From Microbacterium proteolyticum (lineage in GTDB: Bacteria; Actinomycetota; Actinomycetes; Actinomycetales; Microbacteriaceae), in the NCBI RefSeq assembly GCF_030818075.1, contig NZ_JAUSZZ010000001.1:930001-994000 (forward strand): a stretch of DNA of 64,000 nt, written 5' to 3'. The notes under the pieces were generated by a model. That model was given only the letters and a program-made list of their open reading frames with translations. It was not told the origin of the DNA and searched no databases. The position numbers were made by a program, and so were the translations under genes. Positions 1 to 8,154 of the stretch are shown here, in pieces (within the stretch, counting starts at the first letter, position 1; each line of letters opens with the position of its first letter).

Positions 1-918
1 GTCGTGTTCGGCACGCCCAACGGCTCACCCGTCGGCTTCTCGCTCATCGCCGACAACGGCGGGTTCCTCCCCAACGGCATCCTGCCCGCCATCCTGCTCA
101 TGCAGGGCGTCGTCTTCGCGTACGCCTCGATCGAGCTGATCGGCACCGCCGCCGGTGAGACGAAGAATCCCGAGAAGGTCATGCCCCGCGCCATCAACTC
201 GGTGGTGCTGCGCGTGGCGGTGTTCTACGTCGGGTCGGTGCTGCTGCTGTCGCTGCTGCTCCCGTTCACGGCCTACTCGGCCGACGAGAGCCCGTTCGTG
301 ACCTTCTTCGCCTCGATCGGCGTGCCGGGCGTCGACGTCATCATGAACATGGTCGTGCTGACCGCGGCGCTGTCGTCGCTGAATGCGGGGCTCTACTCCA
401 CGGGACGCATCCTGCGGTCGATGGCCATCGCCGGTTCCGCCCCGCAGTTCGCGGCCCGCATGAACAAGGCGGGCGTGCCGTACGGCGGCATCGCCATCAC
501 CGCGGCCGTGGCGCTGCTGGGCGTCGTGCTGAACTTCTTCGTCCCCGCCGAGGCGTTCGAGACGGTGCTGAGCGTGGCCTCGGTCGGCATCATCTCGACC
601 TGGGCGACGATCATCATCTGCCAGATGCGGCTCAAGCAGCTCGCCGACCGCGGTGAGCTCGTTCGGCCGTCGTTCCGGCTCTTCGGGGCGCCGTACACGA
701 ACTGGGTGACGCTGGTGTTCCTCGCGAGCGTGCTCGTGCTGGTGTTCATCGACTCCCCGGCGACGCTGGTGGCCACGGTCGTCGCGGTGATCGGCATCGT
801 CATCGGCTGGTACGCCTGCCGCACGCGCATCGCCGAGCTCGCGGCGGAGCGCGAGGGCTACACCGGCACGCACCCCGTGGTGCCGAGCCCGTTCCCCAAG
901 ACGTCCGACAACGCCTGA
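1..918 (+). CDS. Amino-acid permease, APC superfamily (partial, 5' end outside window)
   Basis: Last 305 residues of a cytoplasmic-membrane amino-acid/proton symporter. The frame is open to the left edge, so the start and first membrane helices are outside. A stretch reading ASIELIGTAAGETKNPEK (about positions 124-180) matches the conserved region after helix 6 of the AAT branch (AnsP, GabP, CycA), and about six hydrophobic segments follow, as expected for the second half of a 12-helix carrier. The C-terminus is a short charged cytoplasmic tail. It resembles L-asparagine or GABA permeases most, but the substrate cannot be fixed from this half. No operon link to the minus-strand pobA that follows. 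Confidence 0.85.
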   Translation, partial: VVFGTPNGSPVGFSLIADNGGFLPNGILPAILLMQGVVFAYASIELIGTAAGETKNPEKVMPRAINSVVLRVAVFYVGSVLLLSLLLPFTAYSADESPFVTFFASIGVPGVDVIMNMVVLTAALSSLNAGLYSTGRILRSMAIAGSAPQFAARMNKAGVPYGGIAITAAVALLGVVLNFFVPAEAFETVLSVASVGIISTWATIIICQMRLKQLADRGELVRPSFRLFGAPYTNWVTLVFLASVLVLVFIDSPATLVATVVAVIGIVIGWYACRTRIAELAAEREGYTGTHPVVPSPFPKTSDNA

Positions 919-1187
919 GTGTTCCGCGCTCCGGCGCGGTCGCGTGGCGTTCCCGACCGGGGGTGCGTCGCGGCGTGACGCGTCCGCTGGGGCGCCGGTG
1001 CGGGTGTGACCGCCCGGGGCGTGTCGTTCGCGCCCCGACCGGGGGATCCCGCTCCATGACGCGCGGGCCGGTTCACCTGGGCGGGCAGGGGAGTGGATGC
1101 CGGGGACTCGGCGTGCGAGTCGGGGTGCGTTTCCCGTGTGGGGCTTCTGTTTCGCGCCCCGCACGGCGGGTCCCGCCCGAACTCGTC

Positions 1188-1305
1188 GGCCGGTTCCCCT
1201 CCGCGGACGCGTGCCGGGCGAGGCCCGGGCCGGGCCGGGCGGCTTCGGCCGGTTCCCTTGCACGGACGCGTGCGGGGCGTGGCCGGGCCGGGCCGGGCGG
1301 CTTCA
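1188..1305. repeat. Two tandem 59-bp GC-rich repeats downstream of permease and pobA
   Basis: Two direct copies of a unit beginning GGCCGGTTCCC and ending GGGCCGGGCGGCTTC (1188-1246 and 1247-1305), diverged at a few bases. They fill the end of the 384-bp gene-free stretch between the convergent permease and pobA, and the last copy runs into the pobA stop codon. The rest of the stretch (919-1187) is GC-rich with no gene or clear terminator that I can support. Confidence 0.6.
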
Positions 1306-2478
1306 GCCGTCGAGGGGCCAGCCGCAGTAGGCCTCGGCGAGGTACGCGCGGCCGTGTTCCGACTCCACGACGGTGCGCAGCTCGCCGAGCTGGCGGCGGC
1401 GGTCGAAGTCGGTGGCATCCGGGGCCACGTGCAGCAGGCTCGTCATCCACCACGAGAAGTGCTGCGCCTTCCAGATGCGGCGGCTGGCCGTCTCGGGGTA
1501 GGCGTCGAGCAGGCGCTCGTCGCCGGCGAGCAGCAGATCGCGCAGGGCCGCGGCGAGCAACCGCACGTCGGCGATCGCGAGGTTCATGCCCTTCGCGCCC
1601 GTGGGCGGAACCGTGTGGGCCGCGTCGCCGACGAGAGCGACGCGGCCGCGGCGCAGCTCGTGCGCGACGAAGCTGCGGAAGCGCAGCACGTCGCGCTGGA
1701 AGATCGGCCCCTGCTTGAGCTCCGTGCCGGGCACGCGCTTCTGCAGCTCGTCCCACAGCTGCGCCTCGCTGTACGCGGCGGTGTCGGTGTCGGGGTCGCA
1801 CTGGAAGTACATGCGCTGCACGGTCGCCGACCGCTGGCTGACCAGGGCGAAGCCGTCGGGGGAGTTGCTGTAGATGAGCTCCTCGCTCGAGGGCGGGGCC
1901 TCGCACAGGATGCCGAACCAGGCGAACGGGTACTCGCGGAAGTAGCCGCCGGTGCTCGACCCGGTGACGGCTGCGCGGGCGACGCTGCGCGAGCCGTCGG
2001 AGCCGACGACGAACTCCGCCTCGATCTCGAAGGGGGCGCCGTCGGCGTCGCGGGCGATCACGCGCGGCCGCTCCCCGTTCTCGACGCTCTCGGCGGTGAT
2101 GCCGAAGCGCACGTCCTGACCCGCCTCCAGTCGCGCGGCGATCAGGTCCTTCAGCACCTCGTGCTGCGGGTACAGCCAAACGGCCCGGCCGACGGATGCC
2201 CCGAAGTCGATGCGGTGCCCCTCGCCCTCGAAGCGCAGTTCGATGCCGTCGTGGCGATGGCCGACGGTGCGGGCGCGCGAGGCCGGGCCGATGGTGTCGA
2301 GCAGCTCGACGGTGCCCTGCTCGAGGATGCCGGCGCGGATGGTGCTCTCGATCTCGTCGCGCGAGCGCTGGTCGATGACGACCGATTCGATGCCGGCCTG
2401 CTCGAGCAGGTGCGACAGCAGGAGGCCGGCGGGGCCGGCGCCGACGATGGCGACGCGGGTGCGGATGGTGGTGGTCAT
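1303..2478 (-). CDS. pobA: 4-hydroxybenzoate 3-monooxygenase
   Basis: 391-residue flavoprotein hydroxylating 4-hydroxybenzoate to protocatechuate with NAD(P)H and O2, the entry step to the adjacent pca pathway. The N-terminal Rossmann motif GAGPAG (residues 13-18), the internal VVGSDGSRS (DG motif) and VALVGDAAHTVPPTGAKG (GD motif) are class A flavin monooxygenase hallmarks. Length matches the family (about 390-395). The start was placed at the ATG at 2478 because it has a strong GAAGGAGAC site 5-6 bases upstream; the much longer open frame further upstream runs through repeats and is not coding. A candidate IclR operator lies at 2543-2557. Nothing odd in the sequence; coenzyme preference cannot be read. 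Confidence 0.95.
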   Translation of the reverse strand: MTTTIRTRVAIVGAGPAGLLLSHLLEQAGIESVVIDQRSRDEIESTIRAGILEQGTVELLDTIGPASRARTVGHRHDGIELRFEGEGHRIDFGASVGRAVWLYPQHEVLKDLIAARLEAGQDVRFGITAESVENGERPRVIARDADGAPFEIEAEFVVGSDGSRSVARAAVTGSSTGGYFREYPFAWFGILCEAPPSSEELIYSNSPDGFALVSQRSATVQRMYFQCDPDTDTAAYSEAQLWDELQKRVPGTELKQGPIFQRDVLRFRSFVAHELRRGRVALVGDAAHTVPPTGAKGMNLAIADVRLLAAALRDLLLAGDERLLDAYPETASRRIWKAQHFSWWMTSLLHVAPDATDFDRRRQLGELRTVVESEHGRAYLAEAYCGWPLDG

Positions 2479-2542
2479 GGCGTCTCCTTCGACGGTGGCT
2501 GTGGTCGATGGTGCCCGCAGCGCATCCTTCTGGCTAGCTGAC

Positions 2543-2557
2543 TCCCATTGATCGGGA
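2543..2557. promoter_or_regulatory. Candidate IclR operator upstream of pobA
   Basis: TCCCATTGATCGGGA, an interrupted inverted repeat (TCCC/GGGA) about 65 bp before pobA. The same core with the same preceding bases (GACTCCCATT) occurs at 3923-3937 between the IclR gene and pcaH, so the two are plausibly bound by the same regulator. Inference from two matching sites only. Confidence 0.5.
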
Positions 2558-2606
2558 TGCCGCGCGGCATCCAGATCGCTGGCGATGAGCGTCGTGTCGA
2601 GGGCGG

Positions 2607-2979
2607 TGACTTCGGGGAAATGTACGCCGGGAGAGGGTGGAGGCGTGCATTTGGCCGAAGTCATCGGGGATGCGGCGCGGTGCGGCGGGTGGCGCGGCGG
2701 GCGGGCGGCACGGCGCGGCGCGGGTGGCGGGGTATCGCGCGGGTGGTGGGCCGGGGGTGGGCGGTGACTTCGGGGAAATGTACGCCGGGAGAGGGTGGAG
2801 GCGTGCATTTGGCCGAAGTCAGCGGGAACGCGGCGCGGTGTAGCGGGTGGCGCGGCGGGCGGGCGGCACGGCGCGGCGCGGGTGGCGGGGTACCGCGCGG
2901 GTGGTGGGCCGGGGGCGGGCGATGACTTCGGGGAAATGTACGCCGCGGGAGGGTGGGGGCGTGCATTTGGCCGAAGTCA
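2607..2979. repeat. 158-bp tandem repeat, three long palindromes
   Basis: Three 57-bp copies at 2607-2663, 2765-2821 and 2923-2979, exactly 158 bp apart, with the GC-rich spacers also repeated. Each copy has arms TGACTTCGGGGAAATGTACG and GCATTTGGCCGAAGTCA separated by about 13 bases; the 22-bp arms pair with about three mismatches, so each copy can form a long hairpin. They lie between the start of pobA (2478) and the end of the IclR gene (3151), a 672-bp gene-free stretch. Not CRISPR: spacers are not unique. Confidence 0.85.
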
Positions 2980-3150
2980 GCGGGGGTGCGGCGCGGCGCG
3001 CGGCGGGCGGCACGGCGAGGCGCGGAGGGGCGCGGCGCGCGGCGCGAGCCGCGGAGGGCGGCGGACGCGGCGGGCGGCGGACGCGGCGGGCAGTGGGCGC
3101 GGCGGGCGAGGAGGCCGGAGGGGGAGGAGGGGCGGGAGGGGGAGGAGGGG

Positions 3151-3903
3151 TCAGCGGCGGTAGCCGAGGGCGCGCTCGGTGTCGCGGGCGGCGCGGTGCA
3201 ACTCGACGAGGGCGAACTGCGTCTCGGCGTCGCGCGGCAGCACCACCGACAGAGCGGCGATCACCGCGCCGGTCTCGTCGCGGACGGGCACGGCGACGCC
3301 CGTCGAGACCTCGTCGACGTACCCGGGCGCGATGACGCGGCCGAGCGTGCGGATCTCGGCGAGGGTGCGGCGAAGCGCCGCCGGGTCGACGATCGTCTCG
3401 GGTGTGACGCGGGGGAGGGGGCCTGCCAGCACTCGCTCTTGCAGGTCGTGTGGGGCGAATGCCAGCAGCACCAAGCCCGACGACGACGCGTGCACCGGCA
3501 GGCGCCCCGCGACCCGCGTGATGTTGGCGCCCGAGTCGGGAGCGCTCAGACGCTCCAGGAACAGCGCCTCGTCGTGCTCGAGGATCGCGAGCTGCGTGTG
3601 TTCGCGGACGCGCTGCTGCACGCGCTCCATGTACGGAAGGGCCGCCTGGCGCAGGCGCAGGGCGTGCGACGAGCGCGTCGCCAACTCCCAGAGCCGCATG
3701 CCCACGCGGACGCGGCGCTCCTCGTCGCGCTCGAGCAGGCCGGCATCCACCAGCTCGTTGACGATGCGGTGCGCCGACGAGCTCGGCAGGCCCGCCCGCC
3801 GGCCGATGTCGGCCGTCGTCTGGGCGGTGCGCGTGGGGGTGAACGTCTCGAGGATGCGCACGAGCCGGTCGGTCACAGAGTCGCCGGAGGGGGAGTTGGC
3901 CAC
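3151..3903 (-). CDS. IclR-family transcriptional regulator of the pob/pca genes
   Basis: 250-residue regulator. Residues about 12-65 form the winged helix-turn-helix (SVTDRLVRILETF through PSSSAHRIVNELVDAGLL) and the remainder is the IclR effector-binding domain (ITRVAGRLPVHASSSGLVLLAF, GYVDEVSTGVAVPVRDETG). It is divergent from pcaH with about 90 bp between, the classical arrangement of PcaR/PcaU/PobR-type regulators that sense protocatechuate, 4-hydroxybenzoate or 3-oxoadipate. The start is taken as the GTG at 3903, preceded by a GGAG that is rather close; a GTG ten codons inside (VTDRLV) is the alternative. Likely controls both pobA and pcaH through the matching inverted repeats at 2543 and 3923. 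Ligand unknown. Confidence 0.85.
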   Translation of the reverse strand: MANSPSGDSVTDRLVRILETFTPTRTAQTTADIGRRAGLPSSSAHRIVNELVDAGLLERDEERRVRVGMRLWELATRSSHALRLRQAALPYMERVQQRVREHTQLAILEHDEALFLERLSAPDSGANITRVAGRLPVHASSSGLVLLAFAPHDLQERVLAGPLPRVTPETIVDPAALRRTLAEIRTLGRVIAPGYVDEVSTGVAVPVRDETGAVIAALSVVLPRDAETQFALVELHRAARDTERALGYRR

Positions 3904-3922
3904 GACTCCAGGATGCCACGAC

Positions 3923-3937
3923 TCCCATTCAGTGGGA
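3923..3937. promoter_or_regulatory. Candidate IclR operator between regulator gene and pcaH
   Basis: TCCCATTCAGTGGGA, a perfect 5-bp inverted repeat with 5-bp spacer, 20 bp upstream of the regulator start and 56 bp upstream of pcaH. Shares its left half and flanks with the site at 2543-2557 before pobA. Confidence 0.55.
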
Positions 3938-3993
3938 ACGGTCTGGCTTCCCGCCGGGCGGTGTCGGACGATGGAGGCGTCGAAGGAGACCCC

Positions 3994-4803
3994 ATGTCCC
4001 ACACCCCCGCCGCGGCGCCCGAGACGCTGCTGGCCGCCCCCGACCAGGCGTCGCAGTCCGAGATCGTCGACGAGATCCGCGCCCGTCACGCCGAGCTCGC
4101 CGCGCTCGAGGCCGCCGGGGAGCGCGTCGCCGCCACCGCGCACGACTTCCCCGCGTACCGCTCGAGTGTGCTGCGGCATCCGACCAAGAACCCCAAGCTC
4201 GTCGACCCCGAGACGATCGAGCTGTTCTCGCCCGCGTTCGGGCAGCGCGACGTCGCCGCGATCGAGTCCGACCTCACCCTGCAGCACGCCGGGGAGCCGC
4301 TGGGCGAGCGCATGAGCGTGCAGGGGCGCCTGCTCGACTCGTGGGGGCGGCCGATCGCGAATCAGCTCATCGAGATCTGGCAGGCGAATTCCGCCGGGCG
4401 CTACATCCATCAGCGCGACCAGCACCCCGCCCCGCTCGACCCGAACTTCACCGGCGCCGGGCGCGCGGTCACGAACGCGAACGGCGAGTACCGCTTCACC
4501 ACGATCAAGCCCGGGCCGTACCCCTGGAAGAACCACCGCAATGCGTGGCGTCCGGCGCACATCCACTTCTCGGTGTTCGGCTCGTCTTTCACGCAGCGAC
4601 TCGTGACGCAGATGTACTTCCCGGGCGATCCCCTCTTCGCGCTCGACCCGATCTACAACAGCATCCACCGGCAGAAGGACCGCGACGCCCTCGTCGGCGT
4701 CTACGACCACGACCTCACCTCGCCCGAGTGGGCGACGGGGTACCGCTTCGACATCGTCGTCGACGGACCGGATGCCACCTACTTCGAGCAGGAGGGCGAG
4801 TGA
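3994..4803 (+). CDS. pcaH: Protocatechuate 3,4-dioxygenase, beta subunit
   Basis: 269-residue iron-binding subunit of the intradiol dioxygenase that opens protocatechuate to 3-carboxy-cis,cis-muconate. The four Fe(III) ligands are visible as Tyr137 (SAGRYIHQ), Tyr176 (KPGPYPW), His189 and His191 (RPAHIHFS); their spacing (39, 52, 54) equals that of the characterised Pseudomonas enzyme. The start at 3994 follows a strong GAAGGAGAC. An N-terminal extension of about 30 residues precedes the family core. First gene of the pcaHGBDCIJF operon; pcaG follows after one base. Confidence 0.96.
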   Translation: MSHTPAAAPETLLAAPDQASQSEIVDEIRARHAELAALEAAGERVAATAHDFPAYRSSVLRHPTKNPKLVDPETIELFSPAFGQRDVAAIESDLTLQHAGEPLGERMSVQGRLLDSWGRPIANQLIEIWQANSAGRYIHQRDQHPAPLDPNFTGAGRAVTNANGEYRFTTIKPGPYPWKNHRNAWRPAHIHFSVFGSSFTQRLVTQMYFPGDPLFALDPIYNSIHRQKDRDALVGVYDHDLTSPEWATGYRFDIVVDGPDATYFEQEGE

Positions 4804-4804
4804 G

Positions 4805-5446
4805 ATGACGACGACATCGATTCACGGAGAGGTCCCTGAGCCTGTCGATGGGGTCCCTGAGCCTGTCGATGGGGTCCCTGAGCCTGTCGAAGGGCCCGCC
4901 AAGACCCACCGCCCGACCCCCGGCCAGACGGTCGGCCCCTTCTTCGCGTACGGCCTCGAGTTCCCGAAGCAGCACCAGGTCGCGTTCCCGCACTCGCCCG
5001 GGGCGATCGTGCTGGGCGGCACCGTGTACGACGGCGCCGGGGCGCCCATCCCCGACGCGCTGATCGAGATCTTCGGGGCGGATGCCGACGGCTCGGTGCC
5101 GCGGGCGCGCGGCGCGTTCCGCCGCGACGACCACACGTTCACCGGCTTCGGTCGCGCCTTCACCGACGACGAGGGGCACTTCGAGTTCTGGACGCGCGAG
5201 CCCGGCGGCATCCAGGGCCGCCCCGGCTTCTTCGCCGCGATCGTGTTCGCCCGCGGCCTGCCCGACAAGCTCCACACGCGCATCTACTCGCCCGCCGATG
5301 AGGCCGCGCTCGCCGCCGACTCGCTGCTGGCCTCACTGACGTCGGAGGAGCGCGCTAGCCTCATCGCGACGCGCACGCCCGACGGCGGTCTGCGGCACGA
5401 CATCCGGCTGCAGGGCGAGAAAGAGACGGTGTTCCTTGCCTTCTGA
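4805..5446 (+). CDS. pcaG: Protocatechuate 3,4-dioxygenase, alpha subunit
   Basis: 213-residue partner of PcaH, sharing the intradiol dioxygenase fold (GQTVGPFFAYGL near the N-terminus, GGTVYDGAGAPIPDALIEI in the middle, GFFAAIVFARGLPDKLHTRIY near the end) but lacking the iron ligands, as is normal for alpha subunits. Begins one base after the pcaH stop. Odd feature: residues about 9-28 (EVPEPVDGVPEPVDGVPEP) are translated from three 21-bp copies of a dispersed DNA repeat (4831-4891), so the start of the protein is a repeat-derived insertion not found in ordinary alpha subunits. Confidence 0.95.
   Translation: MTTTSIHGEVPEPVDGVPEPVDGVPEPVEGPAKTHRPTPGQTVGPFFAYGLEFPKQHQVAFPHSPGAIVLGGTVYDGAGAPIPDALIEIFGADADGSVPRARGAFRRDDHTFTGFGRAFTDDEGHFEFWTREPGGIQGRPGFFAAIVFARGLPDKLHTRIYSPADEAALAADSLLASLTSEERASLIATRTPDGGLRHDIRLQGEKETVFLAF
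4831..4891. repeat. 21-bp dispersed repeat, three tandem copies inside pcaG
   Basis: Three copies of GGTCCCTGAGCCTGTCGATG-type units, the reverse complement of the CCTTCGACAGGCTCAGGGAC family also found at 22421, 23602, 26011 and 48089. The 21-bp period keeps the reading frame, giving three VPEPVDG/VPEPVEG heptapeptides at the PcaG N-terminus. Confidence 0.9.
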
Positions 5447-6845
5447 GGCCTTCGATCGCGGGCTGCTCACGCCGGTGGCCGTCGGTCACGATGCCCTCGT
5501 GTCGGATGCCTCGGTGCTCGACGCCCTCGTGCGGGCGGAGTGCGCGCTCGTCGCGGCCTACGCCGAGCTGGGCGTGGCGCCGCAGGAGGCTCGTGCCGAG
5601 ATCGACCACGTCTTCGGCCTCGACGAGAAGGGCGGTGCCCCGTCGGCGACGCTCGACGTCGACGCACTCCTCTCGGCCTCGGTGGCGGGCGGGAACCCCG
5701 TGATCCCGCTCGTGGGGATGCTGAAGGACCAGGTGCCGGCGGCTCACCGCCCCTGGATCCACCGCGGCGCGACGAGCCAGGACATCCTCGACACCGCCCT
5801 CATGATCGTCGCGCGCCGCGCTGTGGAGCAGGTGCGCGCCTCGCTCGGGAACACGGCCGAGTGGCTGCGGCAGCTGGCCGGGCGTCACGCCGACGACGTG
5901 GCCGTCGCGCGCACGCTGACCCAGCACGCCGTGCCGACCACCGTGGGCGCCCGGGCGGCGACGTGGGTGCAGGCGATCGCGCGCGCGGCATCCCGTCTCG
6001 ATGCGCTGACCTTCCCGGCGCAACTCGGCGGTGCGGGCGGAACGCTGGCGTCGTTCGTCGAGATCACCGGATCGGTGGATGCCGCGGCCGCACTGCCCGC
6101 GGCCTACGCTCGGGCGACGGGGCTCGACGCCCCCGACGCGCCCTGGCACGTGACGCGCTGGCCCGTCACCGAGCTCGGCGACGCCCTCGTGCAGGCGCTC
6201 GATGCGCTCGGCAAGTTCTCCGCCGACGTCGCCACCCTCAGCCGCACCGAGATCGGCGAGGTCTCGGAGGGCGTCGGCGGCGGATCGTCGGCGATGCCTC
6301 AGAAGCAGAACCCCGCGGAGGCGGTGCTCATCCGTTCCGCCGCTCTCCGCGCGCCGCAGTTGGGCGCGACGCTGCACCTGGCGGCATCCCTCGCCGTCGA
6401 CGAGCGCCCCGACGGCGCGTGGCACGCCGAGTGGCCGACGCTGCGCGACCTGCTGCGGCTGGCGCTGGGGGCGTCGTGGCACGCCTCTTCCCTCGCGGCG
6501 CACCTGCGGGTGGATGCCGTGGCGGCGGCGCGGAACGCGGGGATCACCGGCGGACGCGTCGTGAGCGAGCGCCTGCGCGGCGTGCTGGTGCCGCTGATCG
6601 GCGCTGCGCGATTCGCGGAGCTGCTGAACGGCTCCGATGGCCTGGCCGCGCGGCTCCGGGCGCTGCCCGAGGCCGCCGGGCTCGACGTCGACGCCCTGCT
6701 CGACCCGCGGGCGTACGTCGGACTGGCGCCGCGGCTCGCGCGCGGCGGGGCGGCGGGCGCGCGCGAGGGCGGCGACGCCGGAACCGCGGGCGATCGCCGA
6801 GACCGCCCGGGATCTGGCAACAACGCGTGCGGGGTGGGCGCATGA
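5436..6845 (+). CDS. pcaB: 3-carboxy-cis,cis-muconate cycloisomerase
   Basis: 469-residue fumarase/aspartase-superfamily lyase that lactonises 3-carboxy-cis,cis-muconate to 4-carboxymuconolactone. The superfamily signature GGSSAMPQKQNP is visible around residue 285, with the catalytic serine in the flexible loop, and the earlier conserved HRGATSQDILDTA near residue 110. The likely start is the TTG at 5436, which overlaps the end of pcaG by 11 bases and gives MPSEAFDRGLLTPV; no upstream alternative fits. The last 35 or so residues (from ARGGAAGAREGG) are low-complexity and lie beyond the usual end of the fold. Confidence 0.93.
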   Translation: MPSEAFDRGLLTPVAVGHDALVSDASVLDALVRAECALVAAYAELGVAPQEARAEIDHVFGLDEKGGAPSATLDVDALLSASVAGGNPVIPLVGMLKDQVPAAHRPWIHRGATSQDILDTALMIVARRAVEQVRASLGNTAEWLRQLAGRHADDVAVARTLTQHAVPTTVGARAATWVQAIARAASRLDALTFPAQLGGAGGTLASFVEITGSVDAAAALPAAYARATGLDAPDAPWHVTRWPVTELGDALVQALDALGKFSADVATLSRTEIGEVSEGVGGGSSAMPQKQNPAEAVLIRSAALRAPQLGATLHLAASLAVDERPDGAWHAEWPTLRDLLRLALGASWHASSLAAHLRVDAVAAARNAGITGGRVVSERLRGVLVPLIGAARFAELLNGSDGLAARLRALPEAAGLDVDALLDPRAYVGLAPRLARGGAAGAREGGDAGTAGDRRDRPGSGNNACGVGA

Positions 6846-7624
6846 GTGCGGTTCCGCTGATCTCGCTGACGGCCCCCGTCGGGCCCGCCGAGGCGCCGCT
6901 CGTGGTGGTGGGACCCTCGCTCGGCACGTCGACCATCCTGTGGGACGACGTCGTGCCGCTGCTCGCCGACGACTACCGCGTCGCCGCCTGGGACCTCCCG
7001 GGCCACGGCGCCGGACCCGTCGCGCGGGAGCCGTTCACGGTCGCCGACCTCGCCGACGCGGTCGCCCGGGCCGTTCCCGACGACACCTTCCTCTACGCCG
7101 GCGTCTCGCTCGGCGGGGCCACCGGCCTCGAGCTCGCCCTGCGGCACGGCTCGCGTCTGCGGGGCGCCGCGATCGTGGCATCCGGAGCCCAGCTCGGCGA
7201 CCCCGCCGCCTGGCACGATCGCGCGGCGCAGTCGCGGACGCAGAGTACCTCGAGCCTCATCGTGCCCTCCGCGCAGCGCTGGTTCGCGCCCGACTCGATC
7301 GCTCGACGACCCGAGCTGACCGGTCGTCTGCTGCACGCGCTTCAGGATGCCGACGACGAGAGCTATGCCCGCTGCTGCGAGGCGCTCGCCGCGTACGACG
7401 TGCGGTCCTCGCTGAGCGGGATCGAGGTGCCGGTCCTGGCCGCCTGGGGCGCCGTCGACGCCGTTGCGCCCGAGGCCAAGGCCGTCGAGATCGCGGAGGG
7501 CGTGCGCGACGGCCGCATCGCCCGCATCGACGACGCCGGGCACCTGCCGCCCGCCGAACAACCCGAGGCCGTGGCGGCGCTGCTGCGGTCGTTCTTCGCA
7601 TCCGTTTCTGGAAAGGACGCCTGA
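6842..7624 (+). CDS. pcaD: 3-oxoadipate enol-lactonase
   Basis: 260-residue alpha/beta hydrolase converting 3-oxoadipate enol-lactone to 3-oxoadipate. Nucleophile elbow GVSLGG (Ser near residue 89), acid in AAWGAVDAV and catalytic His in DDAGHLPPAEQP are all present in the right order. The ATG overlaps the pcaB stop by four bases (ATGA), and its own TGA overlaps the pcaC ATG. In some bacteria pcaD and pcaC are fused as pcaL; here they are separate but abutting. Confidence 0.94.
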   Translation: MSAVPLISLTAPVGPAEAPLVVVGPSLGTSTILWDDVVPLLADDYRVAAWDLPGHGAGPVAREPFTVADLADAVARAVPDDTFLYAGVSLGGATGLELALRHGSRLRGAAIVASGAQLGDPAAWHDRAAQSRTQSTSSLIVPSAQRWFAPDSIARRPELTGRLLHALQDADDESYARCCEALAAYDVRSSLSGIEVPVLAAWGAVDAVAPEAKAVEIAEGVRDGRIARIDDAGHLPPAEQPEAVAALLRSFFASVSGKDA

Positions 7625-8154
7625 TGCCCACCGATCAGGAACGCTACGACCAGGGCATGGCCGTGCGCCGCGCCGTGCTGTCGGACGCGCACGTCGACCG
7701 CGCCACCGCGGCCGCAACCGACCTCACCGCGGACTGGCAGGACTTCATCACGCGCGTGGCCTGGGGCGATGTGTGGTCGCGCCCGGGCCTCGACCGCCGC
7801 TCGCGCTCGGTCGCCGTGCTCAGCTCGCTCATCGCGCACGGGCACCACGAGGAGCTCGCGATGCACCTGCGGGCGGCGCTGCGCAACGGTCTGACGATCG
7901 AGGAGATCCGCGAGGTCATCCTGCAGGCGGCGATCTACTCGGGTGTCCCGGCCGCGAACACCGCGTTCCGCATCGCGTCCGAGGTGTTCGGCGCCCTGCC
8001 CGGTGACCAGGCTCCGGGCGCGGCATCGAACGCGACCCCGGGAACCCCGGCGTCCGCATCCGCGGACGTTTCGGCATCCGCTCCCGCCGGAACCCCGGTC
8101 TCGGCGCCCGCCGACGTTCCGGCATCCGCTCCCGACGAGGGAGGCGCGAAGTGA
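7624..8154 (+). CDS. pcaC: 4-carboxymuconolactone decarboxylase with proline/alanine tail
   Basis: 176-residue cofactor-free decarboxylase of the carboxymuconolactone decarboxylase/AhpD superfamily giving 3-oxoadipate enol-lactone. The core (residues 1-130) holds the family hallmarks: LDRRSRSVAVLSSLIAHGHHEEL and EEIREVILQAAIYSGVPAAN. The rest, about 45 residues, is an Ala/Pro/Ser-rich tail with repeated PASAS/PVSAP phrases that ordinary PcaC proteins of about 130 residues lack. DNA of the tail has repeated GGCATCCGC blocks, suggesting slippage or repeat expansion. Coupled at both ends by stop/start overlaps. Confidence 0.93.
   Translation: MPTDQERYDQGMAVRRAVLSDAHVDRATAAATDLTADWQDFITRVAWGDVWSRPGLDRRSRSVAVLSSLIAHGHHEELAMHLRAALRNGLTIEEIREVILQAAIYSGVPAANTAFRIASEVFGALPGDQAPGAASNATPGTPASASADVSASAPAGTPVSAPADVPASAPDEGGAK

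Noticed and set aside
25-1263. Long minus-strand open frame opposite the permease, and many similar antisense frames over other genes
   Set aside because: Composition is Arg/Gly/Pro/His-rich low complexity, typical of shadow frames in very GC-rich DNA, and each lies opposite a gene with clear family motifs.
2607-2979. Regularly spaced palindromes as a CRISPR array
   Set aside because: The spacers are themselves repeated and about 100 bp long; no cas genes nearby.
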